Origin: Pseudomonas resinovorans NBRC 106553 | GTDB taxonomy: Bacteria > Pseudomonadota > Gammaproteobacteria > Pseudomonadales > Pseudomonadaceae | Length of the DNA stretch: 64,000 bases | Direction: 5' to 3' | Assembly (NCBI RefSeq): GCF_000412695.1 | Contig: NC_021499.1 | Location: 4,030,001-4,094,000 of the forward strand | Shown here: positions 31,614 through 40,775 of the stretch, in pieces | Layout: the number at the start of each line of letters is the position of its first letter | Position numbering within the stretch: the first letter of the stretch is position 1 | Program-made: the position numbers and the translations under genes | Notes under the pieces: model-generated | What the model saw: only the letters and a program-made list of their open reading frames with translations | Database searches by the model: none | Told to the model about the DNA's origin: nothing

Positions 31614-32216
31614 TCAGGCCGGCACACCGCTGTGGAAGCGAAACTCCTCGTCCGGCGACTCGATCAGCTCGCGCTCGGCCACCCTCACCTTCTCGATGCA
31701 GTGATCCACTTCCCGCGCGTCACCGTATTGGTAGGCCAGCTTCAGGTAGCCCTGGTAGTGACGCGCCTCGCTCTTGAGCAGGCCGCCGTAGAACTTGCCC
31801 AGATCCTCGTCCAGGTGCGGCACCAGCGCCTCGAAACGCTCGCACGAGCGCGCCTCGATGAAGGCCCCCACCACCAGCGTGTCGGCCAGCTTCTGCGGCT
31901 CGTGGTTACGCACCAGCTTGCGCAGGCCCGAGGCGTAGCGGGACGCCGACACCGGCTTCAGGTCGATCTTGCGGCGCTTCATGATCCGCAGCACCTGCTC
32001 GTGATGCACCAGCTCCTCGCGCGCCAGGCGCGACATGAAGTTGATCAGGTCCAGGTGGGTCGCGTACTTGGCCATCAGCGCCATGGCCGTGGAGGCTGCC
32101 TTGTACTCGTTGTTCTTGTGGTCGATCAGCAGGGTCTCCTGATCGGCCAATGCGGCCGCCACCCAGGCGTCAGGGGTGCGGCAACCAAGAAAGTCATGGA
32201 TCTCAGGCAGGTTCAC
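31614..32216 (-). CDS. miaE: tRNA-(ms2io6A37) monooxygenase / hydroxylase
   Basis: A 200-residue ferritin-like di-iron enzyme that hydroxylates ms2i6A37 in tRNAs reading UNN codons. Candidate iron ligands are the Glu in HKNNEYKAA, EELVHHE, the Glu in AFIEARSCERF, and SEARHYQGY. The start appears to be GTG (VNLPEIHDFLG), with only a weak ribosome site. It is convergent with lpxH. Confidence 0.92.
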   Translation of the reverse strand: MNLPEIHDFLGCRTPDAWVAAALADQETLLIDHKNNEYKAASTAMALMAKYATHLDLINFMSRLAREELVHHEQVLRIMKRRKIDLKPVSASRYASGLRKLVRNHEPQKLADTLVVGAFIEARSCERFEALVPHLDEDLGKFYGGLLKSEARHYQGYLKLAYQYGDAREVDHCIEKVRVAERELIESPDEEFRFHSGVPA

Positions 32217-32309
32217 GGATAGCTCTCGTCATGCTGGGTGCCGCGCTGGCCGGGCCCCCGAAGGCGGAGCATTATACGAATGCAGGACGCATCGGCCAGC
32301 CCGAACCGC

Positions 32310-32323
32310 TTGATATATGTCAA
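32310..32323 (+). promoter_or_regulatory. ANR/FNR box upstream of the universal stress gene
   Basis: TTGAT-ATAT-GTCAA is a near-perfect ANR site. A -10-like TACATT at 32347-32352 puts the start of transcription near 32358, so the box is centred at about -41.5, the normal position for class II ANR activation. The gene starts at 32391. Confidence 0.75.
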
Positions 32324-32390
32324 GAACACTAAAGCAGAATCGGAGCTACATTTGTTTTGGCTATAAGCCATCGACAGGGAGATGAGGACC

Positions 32391-33254
32391 ATGCAAGCCA
32401 TTCGCAGCATCCTGGTGGTATTGGAACCGGACCGGCCGGAGGGCCTTGCCCTGAAAAGGGCAAAACTGATCGCCGGCGTGACCCAGTCGCACCTGCACCT
32501 GCTGATCTGCGACCGCAAGGGCAACCACGCCGACTACCTCAGTGATCTGGCTGACTCGCTCAAGGATGAGGGTTATAGCGTCAGCACCCAGCAGAACTGG
32601 CTGGACAACCAGCACCAGACCATCATCGCCGCCCAGCAGTCCGAGGGCTGTGGCCTGGTCATCAAGCAGCATGTGCCGGACAACCCACTGAAGAAGGCCC
32701 TGCTCACCCCCGACGACTGGAAGCTGTTGCGCTACTGCCCGGGCCCGGTGCTGATGGTCAAGACCGACAAGACCTGGACGGGCGGCAACATCCTCGCGGC
32801 GGTGGACGTCGGCAACAGCGACGGCGAGCACCGCACCCTGCACGCCACCATCGTCAGCCATGGCTACGACATCGCCAGCCTGGCCCACGGCACCCTGCAC
32901 GTGATCAGCGCCCACCCGTCGCCGATGCTCTCGGCGGCCGACCCCACCTTCCAGCTCAAGGAAACCATCGAAGCGCGCTATCGCGACGAGTGCCGCGCCT
33001 TCCAGGCCGAGTACGACATCAGCGACGAACGCCTGCACATCGAGGAAGGCCCGGCCGACGTGCTGATTCCGCACATCGCCCACAAGCTGGAGGCCGGGGT
33101 CACGGTAATCGGCACGGTGGCGCGCTCGGGCCTGTCCGGCGCACTGATCGGCAATACCGCCGAAGTGGTGCTCGATGCCCTGGAAAGCGATGTGCTGGTG
33201 CTCAAACCCGAGGCCATCATCGCCCACCTGGAGGAGCTGGTTGCGCAGCGTTGA
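32391..33254 (+). CDS. Universal stress protein with two tandem Usp domains
   Basis: A 287-residue protein with two Usp (UspA-like) domains, about residues 1-140 and 145-287; the second ends in GTVARSGLSGALIGNTAEVVLD, the nucleotide-loop region. It is orthologous by position to PA1789, one of the ANR-controlled Usp proteins that aid anaerobic survival. The ATG at 32391 has AGGA 5 bases upstream; an ATG 9 bases earlier is in frame but less well placed. It is preceded by an ANR box and followed by a terminator. Confidence 0.9.
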   Translation: MQAIRSILVVLEPDRPEGLALKRAKLIAGVTQSHLHLLICDRKGNHADYLSDLADSLKDEGYSVSTQQNWLDNQHQTIIAAQQSEGCGLVIKQHVPDNPLKKALLTPDDWKLLRYCPGPVLMVKTDKTWTGGNILAAVDVGNSDGEHRTLHATIVSHGYDIASLAHGTLHVISAHPSPMLSAADPTFQLKETIEARYRDECRAFQAEYDISDERLHIEEGPADVLIPHIAHKLEAGVTVIGTVARSGLSGALIGNTAEVVLDALESDVLVLKPEAIIAHLEELVAQR

Positions 33255-33267
33255 TGGCCCCGCAATG

Positions 33268-33296
33268 GAAAAAGCCGCCTCGATGGCGGCTTTTTC
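33268..33296. terminator. Bidirectional terminator after the universal stress gene
   Basis: AAAAAGCCGCC and GGCGGCTTTTTC form a stem with A/U runs between convergent genes. Confidence 0.88.
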
Positions 33297-33302
33297 TTGG
33301 GC

Positions 33303-33779
33303 TCAGACGCGGCTTTCGACACCCTCGATGAGGAAGCGCGGCGCGATGTAGCGCTCGTAGTGGGCCTCGGAGAGCAGGAAGAATTCCCGATCAATGGCTT
33401 CGCGCAGGTCGGGCAGCGCCCAATCGCGGAACTCCGGAAGCAGCACGACGCCGTAGGCATCCAGGCGATTGATCATGCGCGAGCCCCGCGCGATCAACTG
33501 GTAGGCCCAGCAGTAATGGGACTGTTCGGGGACGAAGCGCACCTGGCGCTGCTCGAGCTGCTGGCGCAGGCAGGCCGGGTCGAAGACTTCCAGCTTGGCC
33601 GCCATCACCTGCACCAGAAGGATCTCCAGGCGCCGCCAGACCGCGCGCTTCTCTTCCTCGTTGTAGAGGTTCCAGTTCACCACTTCATGGTGGAAACGCT
33701 TGCAGCCCCGGCACACGTGGTCGCCATAGACGGTGGAACAGAGGCCGACGCAAGGCGTCTTGATGCGCTGGTTGGACAT
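33303..33779 (-). CDS. DUF1289 family protein
   Basis: A 158-residue protein with an N-terminal DUF1289 motif: TPCVGLCSTVYGD then CRGCKRF, four cysteines that probably bind metal. The rest is helical with no recognised domain. The start MSNQRIKTPC is chosen because the motif begins right after it; 21 upstream codons are unsupported. By position it corresponds to PA1788. Function unknown. Confidence 0.8.
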   Translation of the reverse strand: MSNQRIKTPCVGLCSTVYGDHVCRGCKRFHHEVVNWNLYNEEEKRAVWRRLEILLVQVMAAKLEVFDPACLRQQLEQRQVRFVPEQSHYCWAYQLIARGSRMINRLDAYGVVLLPEFRDWALPDLREAIDREFFLLSEAHYERYIAPRFLIEGVESRV

Positions 33780-34178
33780 GGAGAGCGGATTCGGCAGGTG
33801 AAACGGGCGAGCCATCTTAGCCCTTTGTCTAATCAGGGTCACCCTCAGCGAAATAGGGATTTCATCTTAACTTTGCCGAGCCTTTCCATTAGAATCAGCC
33901 CGCCATTTAAGGCGCCGATATCCGTTGGAAGCTGTTTTCAAAGCGTCACGAGCACAGTCGATCCGGCAGGAAACAATGGCGCCGGGCATTCCGCCAGGGA
34001 TGTCCGCCGCCAGCCCTCATCAGGTATTCCTTCCGGCGTAAAACTTTGAAAACAGCTTCTCGATGGAGGCCGCCGAAACCTTGGCCAGACAGCCCAAAAA
34101 GCTGTGCGGCGCATGCGTTCGGCGGATTCCTGGATGAGCGCCCTGGACGACTCCAGGGCCACTGATGAGGGTAATACT
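33780..34178 (+). promoter_or_regulatory. acnB upstream region and structured leader
   Basis: A 399-base gap without a gene. It holds a possible -10 TAGAAT near 33888, a widely spaced 16-bp inverted repeat (33928-33943 with 34044-34059), and a 7-bp hairpin CCCTGGA/TCCAGGG at about 34143-34160 just ahead of the ribosome site TGAGGG of acnB. The transcription start is not certain, so which structures are in the mRNA is unknown. Confidence 0.5.
33928..34059. repeat. 16-bp perfect inverted repeat upstream of acnB
   Basis: GAAGCTGTTTTCAAAG at 33928-33943 is the exact inverse of CTTTGAAAACAGCTTC at 34044-34059, with 100 bases between. A second inner pair (CCGGCAGGAA near 33963, TTCCTTCCGG near 34028) supports one long imperfect hairpin of 132 bases. 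Confidence 0.75.
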
Positions 34179-36788
34179 GTGCTTGAAGCCTATCGCAAAC
34201 ATGTAGAAGAGCGTGCCGCCCAGGGTGTCGTAGCCCAGCCGCTGAACGCCGAACAAACTGCAGGCCTGGTAGAGCTGCTGAAGAACCCGCCGGCCGGCGA
34301 AGAGGCTTTCCTCCTCGATCTGATCACCAACCGCGTGCCGCCGGGCGTCGACGAAGCCGCCTACGTCAAGGCCGGTTTCCTCTCCGCTGTCGCCAAGGGC
34401 GAAGCCACTTCCCCGCTGATCTCCAAAGAGCGCGCCACCGAGCTGCTGGGCACCATGCAGGGCGGCTACAACATCGCCACCCTGGTCGAGCTGCTGGACG
34501 ATGCCGCACTGGCCAGCGTCGCCGCTGAGCAACTGAAGCACACCCTGCTGATGTTCGACTCCTTCCACGACGTCTCCGAGCGCGCCAAGAAGGGCAACGC
34601 TTCCGCCCAGGCCGTGCTGAAGTCCTGGGCCGAAGGCGAGTGGTTCCAGGCCAAGCCGGCCGTCGCCGAGAAAATCACCCTGACCGTGTTCAAGGTGCCC
34701 GGCGAAACCAACACCGACGACCTGTCCCCCGCTCCGGACGCCTGGTCGCGCCCCGACATCCCGCTGCACGCCCTGGCCATGCTGAAAATGGCCCGTGACG
34801 GCATCGAGCCGGAGCAACCCGGTTCCGTAGGCCCGCTGAAGCAGATCGAAGCCGTCAAGGCCAAGGGCTTCCCGGTTGCCTACGTCGGTGACGTGGTTGG
34901 TACCGGTTCCTCCCGCAAGTCCGCCACCAACTCCGTGCTGTGGTTCTTCGGCGACGACATCCCCTTCGTCCCGAACAAGCGCGGCGGCGGCTTCTGCTTC
35001 GGCACCAAGATCGCCCCGATCTTCTACAACACCATGGAAGACGCCGGCGCCCTGCCGATCGAATTCGACTGCACCAACCTGGCCATGGGCGACGTCATCG
35101 ACGTGTATCCCTATGAAGGCAAGGTCGTTCGCCACGACAGCGGCGAAGTGGTCACCACCTTCGAACTGAAGACCCCGGTCCTGCTGGACGAAGTCCGCGC
35201 CGGCGGCCGTATCCCGCTGATCATCGGCCGTGGTCTGACCGAGAAAGCCCGCGCCGAACTGGGCCTGGGTGCCACCGACCTGTTCAAGAAGCCGGAATCC
35301 CCGGTCGACAGCGGCAAGGGCTTCACCCTGGCGCAGAAGATGGTTGGCCGCGCCTGCGGTCTGCCGGAAGGCCAGGGCGTACGTCCGGGCACCTACTGCG
35401 AGCCGAAGATGACCACCGTCGGTTCCCAGGACACCACTGGCCCGATGACCCGCGACGAGCTGAAAGACCTTGCCTGCCTCGGCTTCTCCGCCGACCTGGT
35501 GATGCAGTCCTTCTGCCACACCGCGGCCTATCCGAAGCCCATCGACGTCAACACCCACCACACCCTGCCGGACTTCATCAAGACCCGCGGTGGCGTGTCC
35601 CTGCGTCCGGGCGACGGCATCATCCACAGCTGGCTGAACCGCATGCTGCTGCCTGACACCGTCGGCACCGGTGGCGACTCCCACACCCGCTTCCCGATCG
35701 GCATTTCCTTCCCGGCCGGTTCCGGCCTGGTAGCCTTCGCCGCCGCCACTGGCGTCATGCCGCTGGACATGCCGGAATCCGTTCTGGTGCGCTTCAAGGG
35801 CAAGATGCAGCCCGGTATCACCCTGCGTGACCTGGTGCATGCCATCCCCTACTACGCCATCCAGGCTGGCCTGCTGACCGTCGAGAAGAAGGGCAAGAAG
35901 AACATCTTCTCCGGCCGCATCCTCGAGATCGAAGGCCTGAACGACCTGACCGTCGAACAAGCCTTCGAGCTGTCCGACGCCTCGGCCGAGCGTTCCGCTG
36001 CTGGCTGCACCATCAAGCTGCCGGAGTCGGCCATCGCCGAATACCTGCAGTCCAACATCACCCTGCTGCGCTGGATGATCGGTGAAGGCTACGGCGACGC
36101 CCGTACCCTGGAGCGCCGCGCCAAGGCGATGGAAGCCTGGCTGGCCAAGCCGGAGCTGCTGCAAGGTGATGCCGACGCCGAATACGCCGCCGTTATCGAG
36201 ATCGACCTGGCTGACGTGAAAGAGCCCGTGCTCTGCGCGCCGAACGACCCGGACGATGCCCGCCTGCTGTCCACCGTGGCCGGCGACAAGATCGACGAAG
36301 TGTTCATCGGCTCCTGCATGACCAACATTGGTCACTTCCGCGCCGCCGGCAAGTTGCTGGACAAGGTCAAGGGCGGTATCCCGACCCGTCTGTGGCTGGC
36401 TCCGCCGACCAAGATGGACCAGCACCAGCTGACCGAAGAAGGCTACTACGGCATCTACGGCAAGGCTGGCGCGCGCATGGAAATGCCGGGCTGCTCCCTG
36501 TGCATGGGCAACCAGGCCCGCGTACAGACCGGCGCCACCGTGGTCTCCACCTCCACCCGTAACTTCCCGAACCGCCTGGGCGACGCCACCAACGTCTACC
36601 TGGCCTCCGCCGAACTGGCGGCCGTTGCCTCCATCATGGGCAAACTGCCGACCGTCGAGGAGTACATGGAATACGCGAAGAACATCGACAGCATGGCTGC
36701 CGATATCTACCGCTACCTGTCCTTCGACCAGATCGCCGAGTACAAGGAAGCCGCTGCAAACGCCAAGATCCCGGTGGTTCAGGCCTAA
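34179..36788 (+). CDS. acnB: Aconitate hydratase B
   Basis: The 869-residue TCA-cycle aconitase interconverts citrate and isocitrate. The B-type order places the HEAT-like domain first (about 1-160) and the swivel domain next, ahead of the [4Fe-4S] core. Cluster cysteines are in FCHTAAY, GSCMTN and GCSLCMGNQ. The start is GTG with TGAGGG upstream; [16 protein letters not shown] matches the family N-terminus. An ATG at 34104 is in frame but gives a non-conserved 25-residue extension. Confidence 0.97.
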   Translation: MLEAYRKHVEERAAQGVVAQPLNAEQTAGLVELLKNPPAGEEAFLLDLITNRVPPGVDEAAYVKAGFLSAVAKGEATSPLISKERATELLGTMQGGYNIATLVELLDDAALASVAAEQLKHTLLMFDSFHDVSERAKKGNASAQAVLKSWAEGEWFQAKPAVAEKITLTVFKVPGETNTDDLSPAPDAWSRPDIPLHALAMLKMARDGIEPEQPGSVGPLKQIEAVKAKGFPVAYVGDVVGTGSSRKSATNSVLWFFGDDIPFVPNKRGGGFCFGTKIAPIFYNTMEDAGALPIEFDCTNLAMGDVIDVYPYEGKVVRHDSGEVVTTFELKTPVLLDEVRAGGRIPLIIGRGLTEKARAELGLGATDLFKKPESPVDSGKGFTLAQKMVGRACGLPEGQGVRPGTYCEPKMTTVGSQDTTGPMTRDELKDLACLGFSADLVMQSFCHTAAYPKPIDVNTHHTLPDFIKTRGGVSLRPGDGIIHSWLNRMLLPDTVGTGGDSHTRFPIGISFPAGSGLVAFAAATGVMPLDMPESVLVRFKGKMQPGITLRDLVHAIPYYAIQAGLLTVEKKGKKNIFSGRILEIEGLNDLTVEQAFELSDASAERSAAGCTIKLPESAIAEYLQSNITLLRWMIGEGYGDARTLERRAKAMEAWLAKPELLQGDADAEYAAVIEIDLADVKEPVLCAPNDPDDARLLSTVAGDKIDEVFIGSCMTNIGHFRAAGKLLDKVKGGIPTRLWLAPPTKMDQHQLTEEGYYGIYGKAGARMEMPGCSLCMGNQARVQTGATVVSTSTRNFPNRLGDATNVYLASAELAAVASIMGKLPTVEEYMEYAKNIDSMAADIYRYLSFDQIAEYKEAAANAKIPVVQA

Positions 36789-36815
36789 GGCCCCATCGGT
36801 ATCCCGGTAAGGAAT

Positions 36816-36845
36816 AAGCCCCGCCTCGTGCGGGGCTTTTTCTTT
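36816..36845 (+). terminator. acnB terminator
   Basis: AAGCCCCGC and GCGGGGCTTTTTCTTTT form a strong stem with a U-run 27 bases after the acnB stop. Confidence 0.92.
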
Positions 36846-36952
36846 TCCGGATGCCCGTCGAAGCCGGCCAGAACAAATACCCTCGGCCGACTTGCACCCT
36901 CCCCGCCAGCAGCTATGTTCCAGGTATCGGGTTCCACGACGGGGAGGCCGCC

Positions 36953-37162
36953 ATGAAAACCTGGTTATTGATCCTGATCTGCTCCCTCGGCCTGGCCGGC
37001 TGCTCGAGCGAATACCTGATCGCCACGACCGACGGCCAACTCATCGCCACGGACGAAAAACCCGAACTGGACGACGACACCGGCATGCTCGAATTCGAGG
37101 ACCATGAAGGTCGCAGCCAGCAAATCCCGCAAAGCCACGTGAAGCAGATCATCGAACGCTGA
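36953..37162 (+). CDS. Small lipoprotein of the YgdI/YgdR (DUF903) family
   Basis: A 69-residue protein with a lipoprotein signal, lipobox LAGC, and the short domain EYLIATTDGQLIATDEKPELD typical of YgdI/YgdR. Mature length is about 50 residues. The start MKTWLLILICSLGLAGCSS is chosen as the signal peptide start. Several such paralogues are usual in Pseudomonas; function unknown, probably an outer-membrane anchored protein. Confidence 0.88.
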   Translation: MKTWLLILICSLGLAGCSSEYLIATTDGQLIATDEKPELDDDTGMLEFEDHEGRSQQIPQSHVKQIIER

Positions 37163-37186
37163 GGTTGCTCCGACCTCGAATCCTTC

Positions 37187-37211
37187 GCCCCGCTATCGCG
37201 GGGCTCCTTTT
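37187..37211 (+). terminator. Terminator after the small lipoprotein
   Basis: GCCCCGC-TATC-GCGGGGC followed by TCCTTTTAT, 24 bases after the stop and just before the sigma-54 promoter of nasS. Confidence 0.8.
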
Positions 37212-37220
37212 ATGCGCCGC

Positions 37221-37236
37221 TGGCATATCGCTTGCT
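37221..37236 (+). promoter_or_regulatory. Sigma-54 promoter of nasST
   Basis: TGGCAT-ATCGC-TTGCT matches the -24/-12 consensus TGGCAC-N5-TTGCW, with exactly 10 bases between GG and GC. It lies 120 bases upstream of nasS and fits nitrogen control through RpoN/NtrC. Confidence 0.75.
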
Positions 37237-37355
37237 TGATCAGCCCCCAACGAGGCTCACTCCAACGGCGGGGCGGGCTGATGACAATGGCGTCGATTCC
37301 GGCCGGCCCCGGCTGCTCCGGATCGGCGCCATTTTGCTGATAGGTGGCAACCAAG

Positions 37356-38570
37356 ATGACGGACTCGCAGAACACCACGCGCGCGGACAACCTGGCCTGG
37401 GTCGCCGGCAGCGACGCACCGGAGAAGTGCATGCTCAACCTGGGCTTCATGCCCCTGACCGACTCGGCCTCGCTGATCGTCGCCGCCACCCAGGGCTTCG
37501 CCCAGCCCTACGGCCTGACCCTCAACCTCCAGCGCCAGTCCTCCTGGGCCAGCCTGCGCGACAAGCTGCTCTGCGGCGAACTGGACGCCGCGCAAGCGCT
37601 CTACGGCCAGGTCTACGGCATCGAACTAGGCATCGGTGGCCCCAGCGCCGAGATGGCCATCCTCATGGGTCTCTGCCAGAACGGCCAGGCCATCAACCTC
37701 TCCGAACCGCTCAAGCGCGTCGGCGTGACCAGTTCCGAGGCACTGGGCCGCCACGTGCGCCATGACGGTGCGCGCCTGACCTTCGCCCAGACCTTCCCCA
37801 CCGGCACCCACGCCATGTGGCTGAACTACTGGCTGGCGGCCCAGGGCATCCACCCGCTGCGCGACGTCGACACAGTGGTAGTGCCGCCCTCGCAGATGGT
37901 CGCCCACCTCAAGGCCGCCCGTATCGACGGTTTCTGCGCCGGCGGCCCCTGGGGCGCCCTGGCCGTCGAGCAGGGCCAGGGCTTCACCCTGGCCACCAGC
38001 CAGATGATCTGGCCGGACCACCCGGAGAAGGTCCTCGGCGTCACCCGCGAGTTCGTCGAGCGCTACCCCAACACCGCCCGTGCCCTGACCATGGCCGTAC
38101 TGGAGGCCAGCCGCTTCATCGATGGCAGCCTGGAGAATCGCCGCAGCACCGCCCAGTTGATCAGCGGCAGCGACTACGTGGACGTGCCGCTCTCGGCGGT
38201 GGAGCCGCGTTTTCTCGGCCACTACCAGGACGGCCTCGGCAATGCCTGGGAAGACCGGCATCCGCTGCGCTTCCATGGCGACGGCCAGGTGAACATGCCC
38301 TACCTCTCCGATGGCATCTGGTTCATGACCCAGTTCCGCCGCTGGGGCCTCTTGCGGGACGACCCCGACTACCTCGCCGTCGCCCAGCGCGTGCAGCGCC
38401 TGGATATCTATCGCCAGGCCGCCGAGGCCCTCGGCATCGAGGTGCCGCCGCTGATGCGCAGCGCCACCCTGATCGACGGTCGCACCTGGGACGGTAGCGA
38501 CCCTGCCGGCTACGCCCGCAGCTTCCCGATCCACGCCCTGGCCGGCAATGCCCGCGCCATCGCCCTGTAG
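37356..38570 (+). CDS. nasS: Nitrate sensor NasS (NrtA/CmpA-like)
   Basis: A 404-residue protein of the NrtA/CmpA solute-binding fold but without a signal peptide, so cytoplasmic. In NasST systems NasS holds NasT inactive until nitrate or nitrite binds. The conserved NLGFMPLTDSASLIVA and LCGELDAAQALYG are present. The ATG at 37356 has AGGTGG 8 bases upstream; a GTG 12 bases earlier is the alternative. nasT follows after 21 bases. Confidence 0.92.
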   Translation: MTDSQNTTRADNLAWVAGSDAPEKCMLNLGFMPLTDSASLIVAATQGFAQPYGLTLNLQRQSSWASLRDKLLCGELDAAQALYGQVYGIELGIGGPSAEMAILMGLCQNGQAINLSEPLKRVGVTSSEALGRHVRHDGARLTFAQTFPTGTHAMWLNYWLAAQGIHPLRDVDTVVVPPSQMVAHLKAARIDGFCAGGPWGALAVEQGQGFTLATSQMIWPDHPEKVLGVTREFVERYPNTARALTMAVLEASRFIDGSLENRRSTAQLISGSDYVDVPLSAVEPRFLGHYQDGLGNAWEDRHPLRFHGDGQVNMPYLSDGIWFMTQFRRWGLLRDDPDYLAVAQRVQRLDIYRQAAEALGIEVPPLMRSATLIDGRTWDGSDPAGYARSFPIHALAGNARAIAL

Positions 38571-38591
38571 CCGCTAGGGAAGACCGCTGCC

Positions 38592-39170
38592 ATGCTGCGC
38601 ATCCTGCTGATCAACGACACCGCCAGGAAAGTCGGCCGCCTCAAGGCCGCCCTGGTGGAAGCCGGCTTCGAGGTCATCGACGAATCCGGCCTGACCATCG
38701 ACCTGCCGGCCCGGGTCGAAGCCATTCGCCCGGACGTGGTGCTGATCGACACCGAATCCCCCGGCCGCGACGTGATGGAGCAGGTGGTGCTGGTCAGTCG
38801 CGACCAGCCCCGCCCCATCGTCATGTTCACCGACGAGCACGACCCCAAGGTCATGCGCCAGGCCATCCAGGCCGGTGTCAGCGCCTACATAGTCGAAGGC
38901 ATCCAGGCCGACCGCCTGCAACCTATCCTCGACGTCGCCATGGCGCGCTTCGAGAGCGACCAGGCCCTGCGCGCCCAGATCAGCGCTCGGGACCAGCAAC
39001 TGGCCGAGCGCAAGCGCATCGAGCTGGCCAAGGGCCTGCTGATGAAGATGAAGAACTGCAACGAAGAAGAGGCCTATACCCTGATGCGCCGCCAGGCCAT
39101 GAGCCGCCAGCAGAAGCTGCTGCAGGTGGCCGAACAGATCATCGCCATGCACGACATGCTCGGTCACTGA
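38592..39170 (+). CDS. nasT: Antitermination response regulator NasT (ANTAR domain)
   Basis: A 192-residue regulator with an N-terminal receiver-like domain (about 1-120) and a C-terminal ANTAR RNA-binding domain (about 130-190; RKRIELAKGLLMKMKNCNEE with the conserved AYTLMRRQAM). NasT binds paired hexaloop hairpins in nas mRNA leaders and prevents termination. Two such leaders occur in this window (44713-44800 and 48085-48189), so its likely targets are the nitrate transporter operon and the nirB-like gene. Confidence 0.95.
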   Translation: MLRILLINDTARKVGRLKAALVEAGFEVIDESGLTIDLPARVEAIRPDVVLIDTESPGRDVMEQVVLVSRDQPRPIVMFTDEHDPKVMRQAIQAGVSAYIVEGIQADRLQPILDVAMARFESDQALRAQISARDQQLAERKRIELAKGLLMKMKNCNEEEAYTLMRRQAMSRQQKLLQVAEQIIAMHDMLGH

Positions 39171-39258
39171 CGCTCACAACTGTACGCAGTCAGGTGTATC
39201 TGCTGGCGCCGGCCGCGACGGGCTAAGGTAGGCCCTCCTACCCGCCCGCGAGGCCTCC

Positions 39259-40614
39259 ATGGACAACGAACGCCAGCTCCTCGAGGACGCCGATCGCCGC
39301 GCCCTCGCCTATTTCGACGGCATCCCCGGACGGCGGGTATTCCCCGCGCCGGAAGCCATCGCCGCCCTGGCCGCCTTCGACAGCCCTCTGCCGGAAACGG
39401 GCCGCGATCCCGCCGAAGTATTGCGCCAGCTGGATGAGCTCGGCTCCCCCGCCACCACCGCCTCCAATGGCGGGCGCTACTTCGGCTTCGTCATTGGCGC
39501 CACCCTGCCCGCCGCCGCCGCGGCCGAACGCCTGGCGCTGGCCTGGGACCAGTGCGCCTCGTCCTTCGACAACTCCCCCGCCGCCGATCGCATCGAGAAG
39601 GTCGCCGCCCGCTGGGTGCTGGAAAGCCTCGGTCTGCCGGCCCAGAGCGCCGTGGGTTTCGGCACCAGCGCCACCGCCTGCACCCTGGCCTGTCTCTCGG
39701 CCGCGCGCCGCGCCCTGCTGGCGCGCAAGGGCTGGGACTTCGACAGCGATGGCCTGATGGGCGCGCCGGAGGTGCGCGTGGTGGTGTCCGCCAGCGTGCA
39801 CATCACGGTGAAGAAGGCCCTGCGCATCCTCGGCTTCGGCACCAGGCGCCTGCTGGTGGCGCCCACCGACGCGCACGGCCGCATCGACCCCGCGCGCTTG
39901 CCGCCGCTGGACGACATGACCCTGCTCTGCCTGCAGGCCGGCGAGGTCAATACCGGCGAATTCGACCTCTTCGCCGAGCTGATCCCCCGCGCCCGCGCCG
40001 CCAATGCCTGGGTCCATGTCGATGGCGCCTTCGGCCTCTGGGTCCGCGCCTCGTCCCAAGCCCACCTGGCCACCGGAATCGAGCAGGCCGACAGCTGGAC
40101 CTGCGACGGCCACAAGTGGCTGAACACCCCGTACGACGGCGCCATGGCAATCTGCCGTGACGCCGACGCCCTGGCCACGGCGATGAACAGTGACGCGGCA
40201 TACGCCAGCGCCTCGCGGGACGCGCAGAAGAACCTGACCCTGGAATTCTCCCGCCGCGCACGGGGCGTACCCATTTGGGCGGCGCTGGCGAGCCTCGGCC
40301 GCGACGGGCTCGCGGCGATGATCGACCGCCACCTGGACCAGGCCGGGTACCTCGCCGAGCGCTTGCGCGAGGCCGGCTACCAGGTGCTCAACCGCGTGGT
40401 GCTCAATCAGGTGCTGGTGCGCGCTGACAGCGACGAGGAAACCGTCGCCATCCGCAACGCGGCCCAGGCGTCGGGCGAAGTCTGGTTCGGCCCGACCTTG
40501 TGGCAGGGGCGGCCGGCCTTTCGCCTGAGCGTCTCCTCCTGGCGCACCAGCGATGCCGATATCCAGCAGCTGGCCGACCTGCTGGTCCGCCTGAAGGCCA
40601 GCGGCGGTCGCTGA
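39259..40614 (+). CDS. PLP-dependent decarboxylase-family protein (group II)
   Basis: A 451-residue fold type I PLP enzyme of the aromatic-L-amino-acid/glutamate decarboxylase family. The PLP lysine is K286 in CDGHKWLN, with HVDGAFG supplying the cofactor Asp, and [18 protein letters not shown] the phosphate-binding region. Length is normal. The substrate cannot be read from sequence. It lies directly after nasT where P. aeruginosa has none, so it looks like an inserted accessory gene. Confidence 0.85.
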   Translation: MDNERQLLEDADRRALAYFDGIPGRRVFPAPEAIAALAAFDSPLPETGRDPAEVLRQLDELGSPATTASNGGRYFGFVIGATLPAAAAAERLALAWDQCASSFDNSPAADRIEKVAARWVLESLGLPAQSAVGFGTSATACTLACLSAARRALLARKGWDFDSDGLMGAPEVRVVVSASVHITVKKALRILGFGTRRLLVAPTDAHGRIDPARLPPLDDMTLLCLQAGEVNTGEFDLFAELIPRARAANAWVHVDGAFGLWVRASSQAHLATGIEQADSWTCDGHKWLNTPYDGAMAICRDADALATAMNSDAAYASASRDAQKNLTLEFSRRARGVPIWAALASLGRDGLAAMIDRHLDQAGYLAERLREAGYQVLNRVVLNQVLVRADSDEETVAIRNAAQASGEVWFGPTLWQGRPAFRLSVSSWRTSDADIQQLADLLVRLKASGGR

Positions 40615-40775
40615 GCCCACCCGGGTGCCGGTCGCTGCGGCCGACACCCGGACCAAGAACGGGCAGCGAAACTTCGCTCGACAAGCCCTCCCGCAGCCCT
40701 TATCTTCGCCGCCAGGCCACCGCAGTGGCCGACGTCGCTCGGACGGTTCCGGGCGCTTACGTATCCGAGGAAAGC

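Noticed and set aside
34104..34178. ATG start for acnB giving a 25-residue N-terminal extension
   Set aside because: The extension is not like AcnB family N-termini and the GTG at 34179 has the well-placed ribosome site.
34020..36425. 801-codon minus-strand frame over acnB
   Set aside because: Antisense shadow of acnB, glycine- and glutamine-rich without known motifs.
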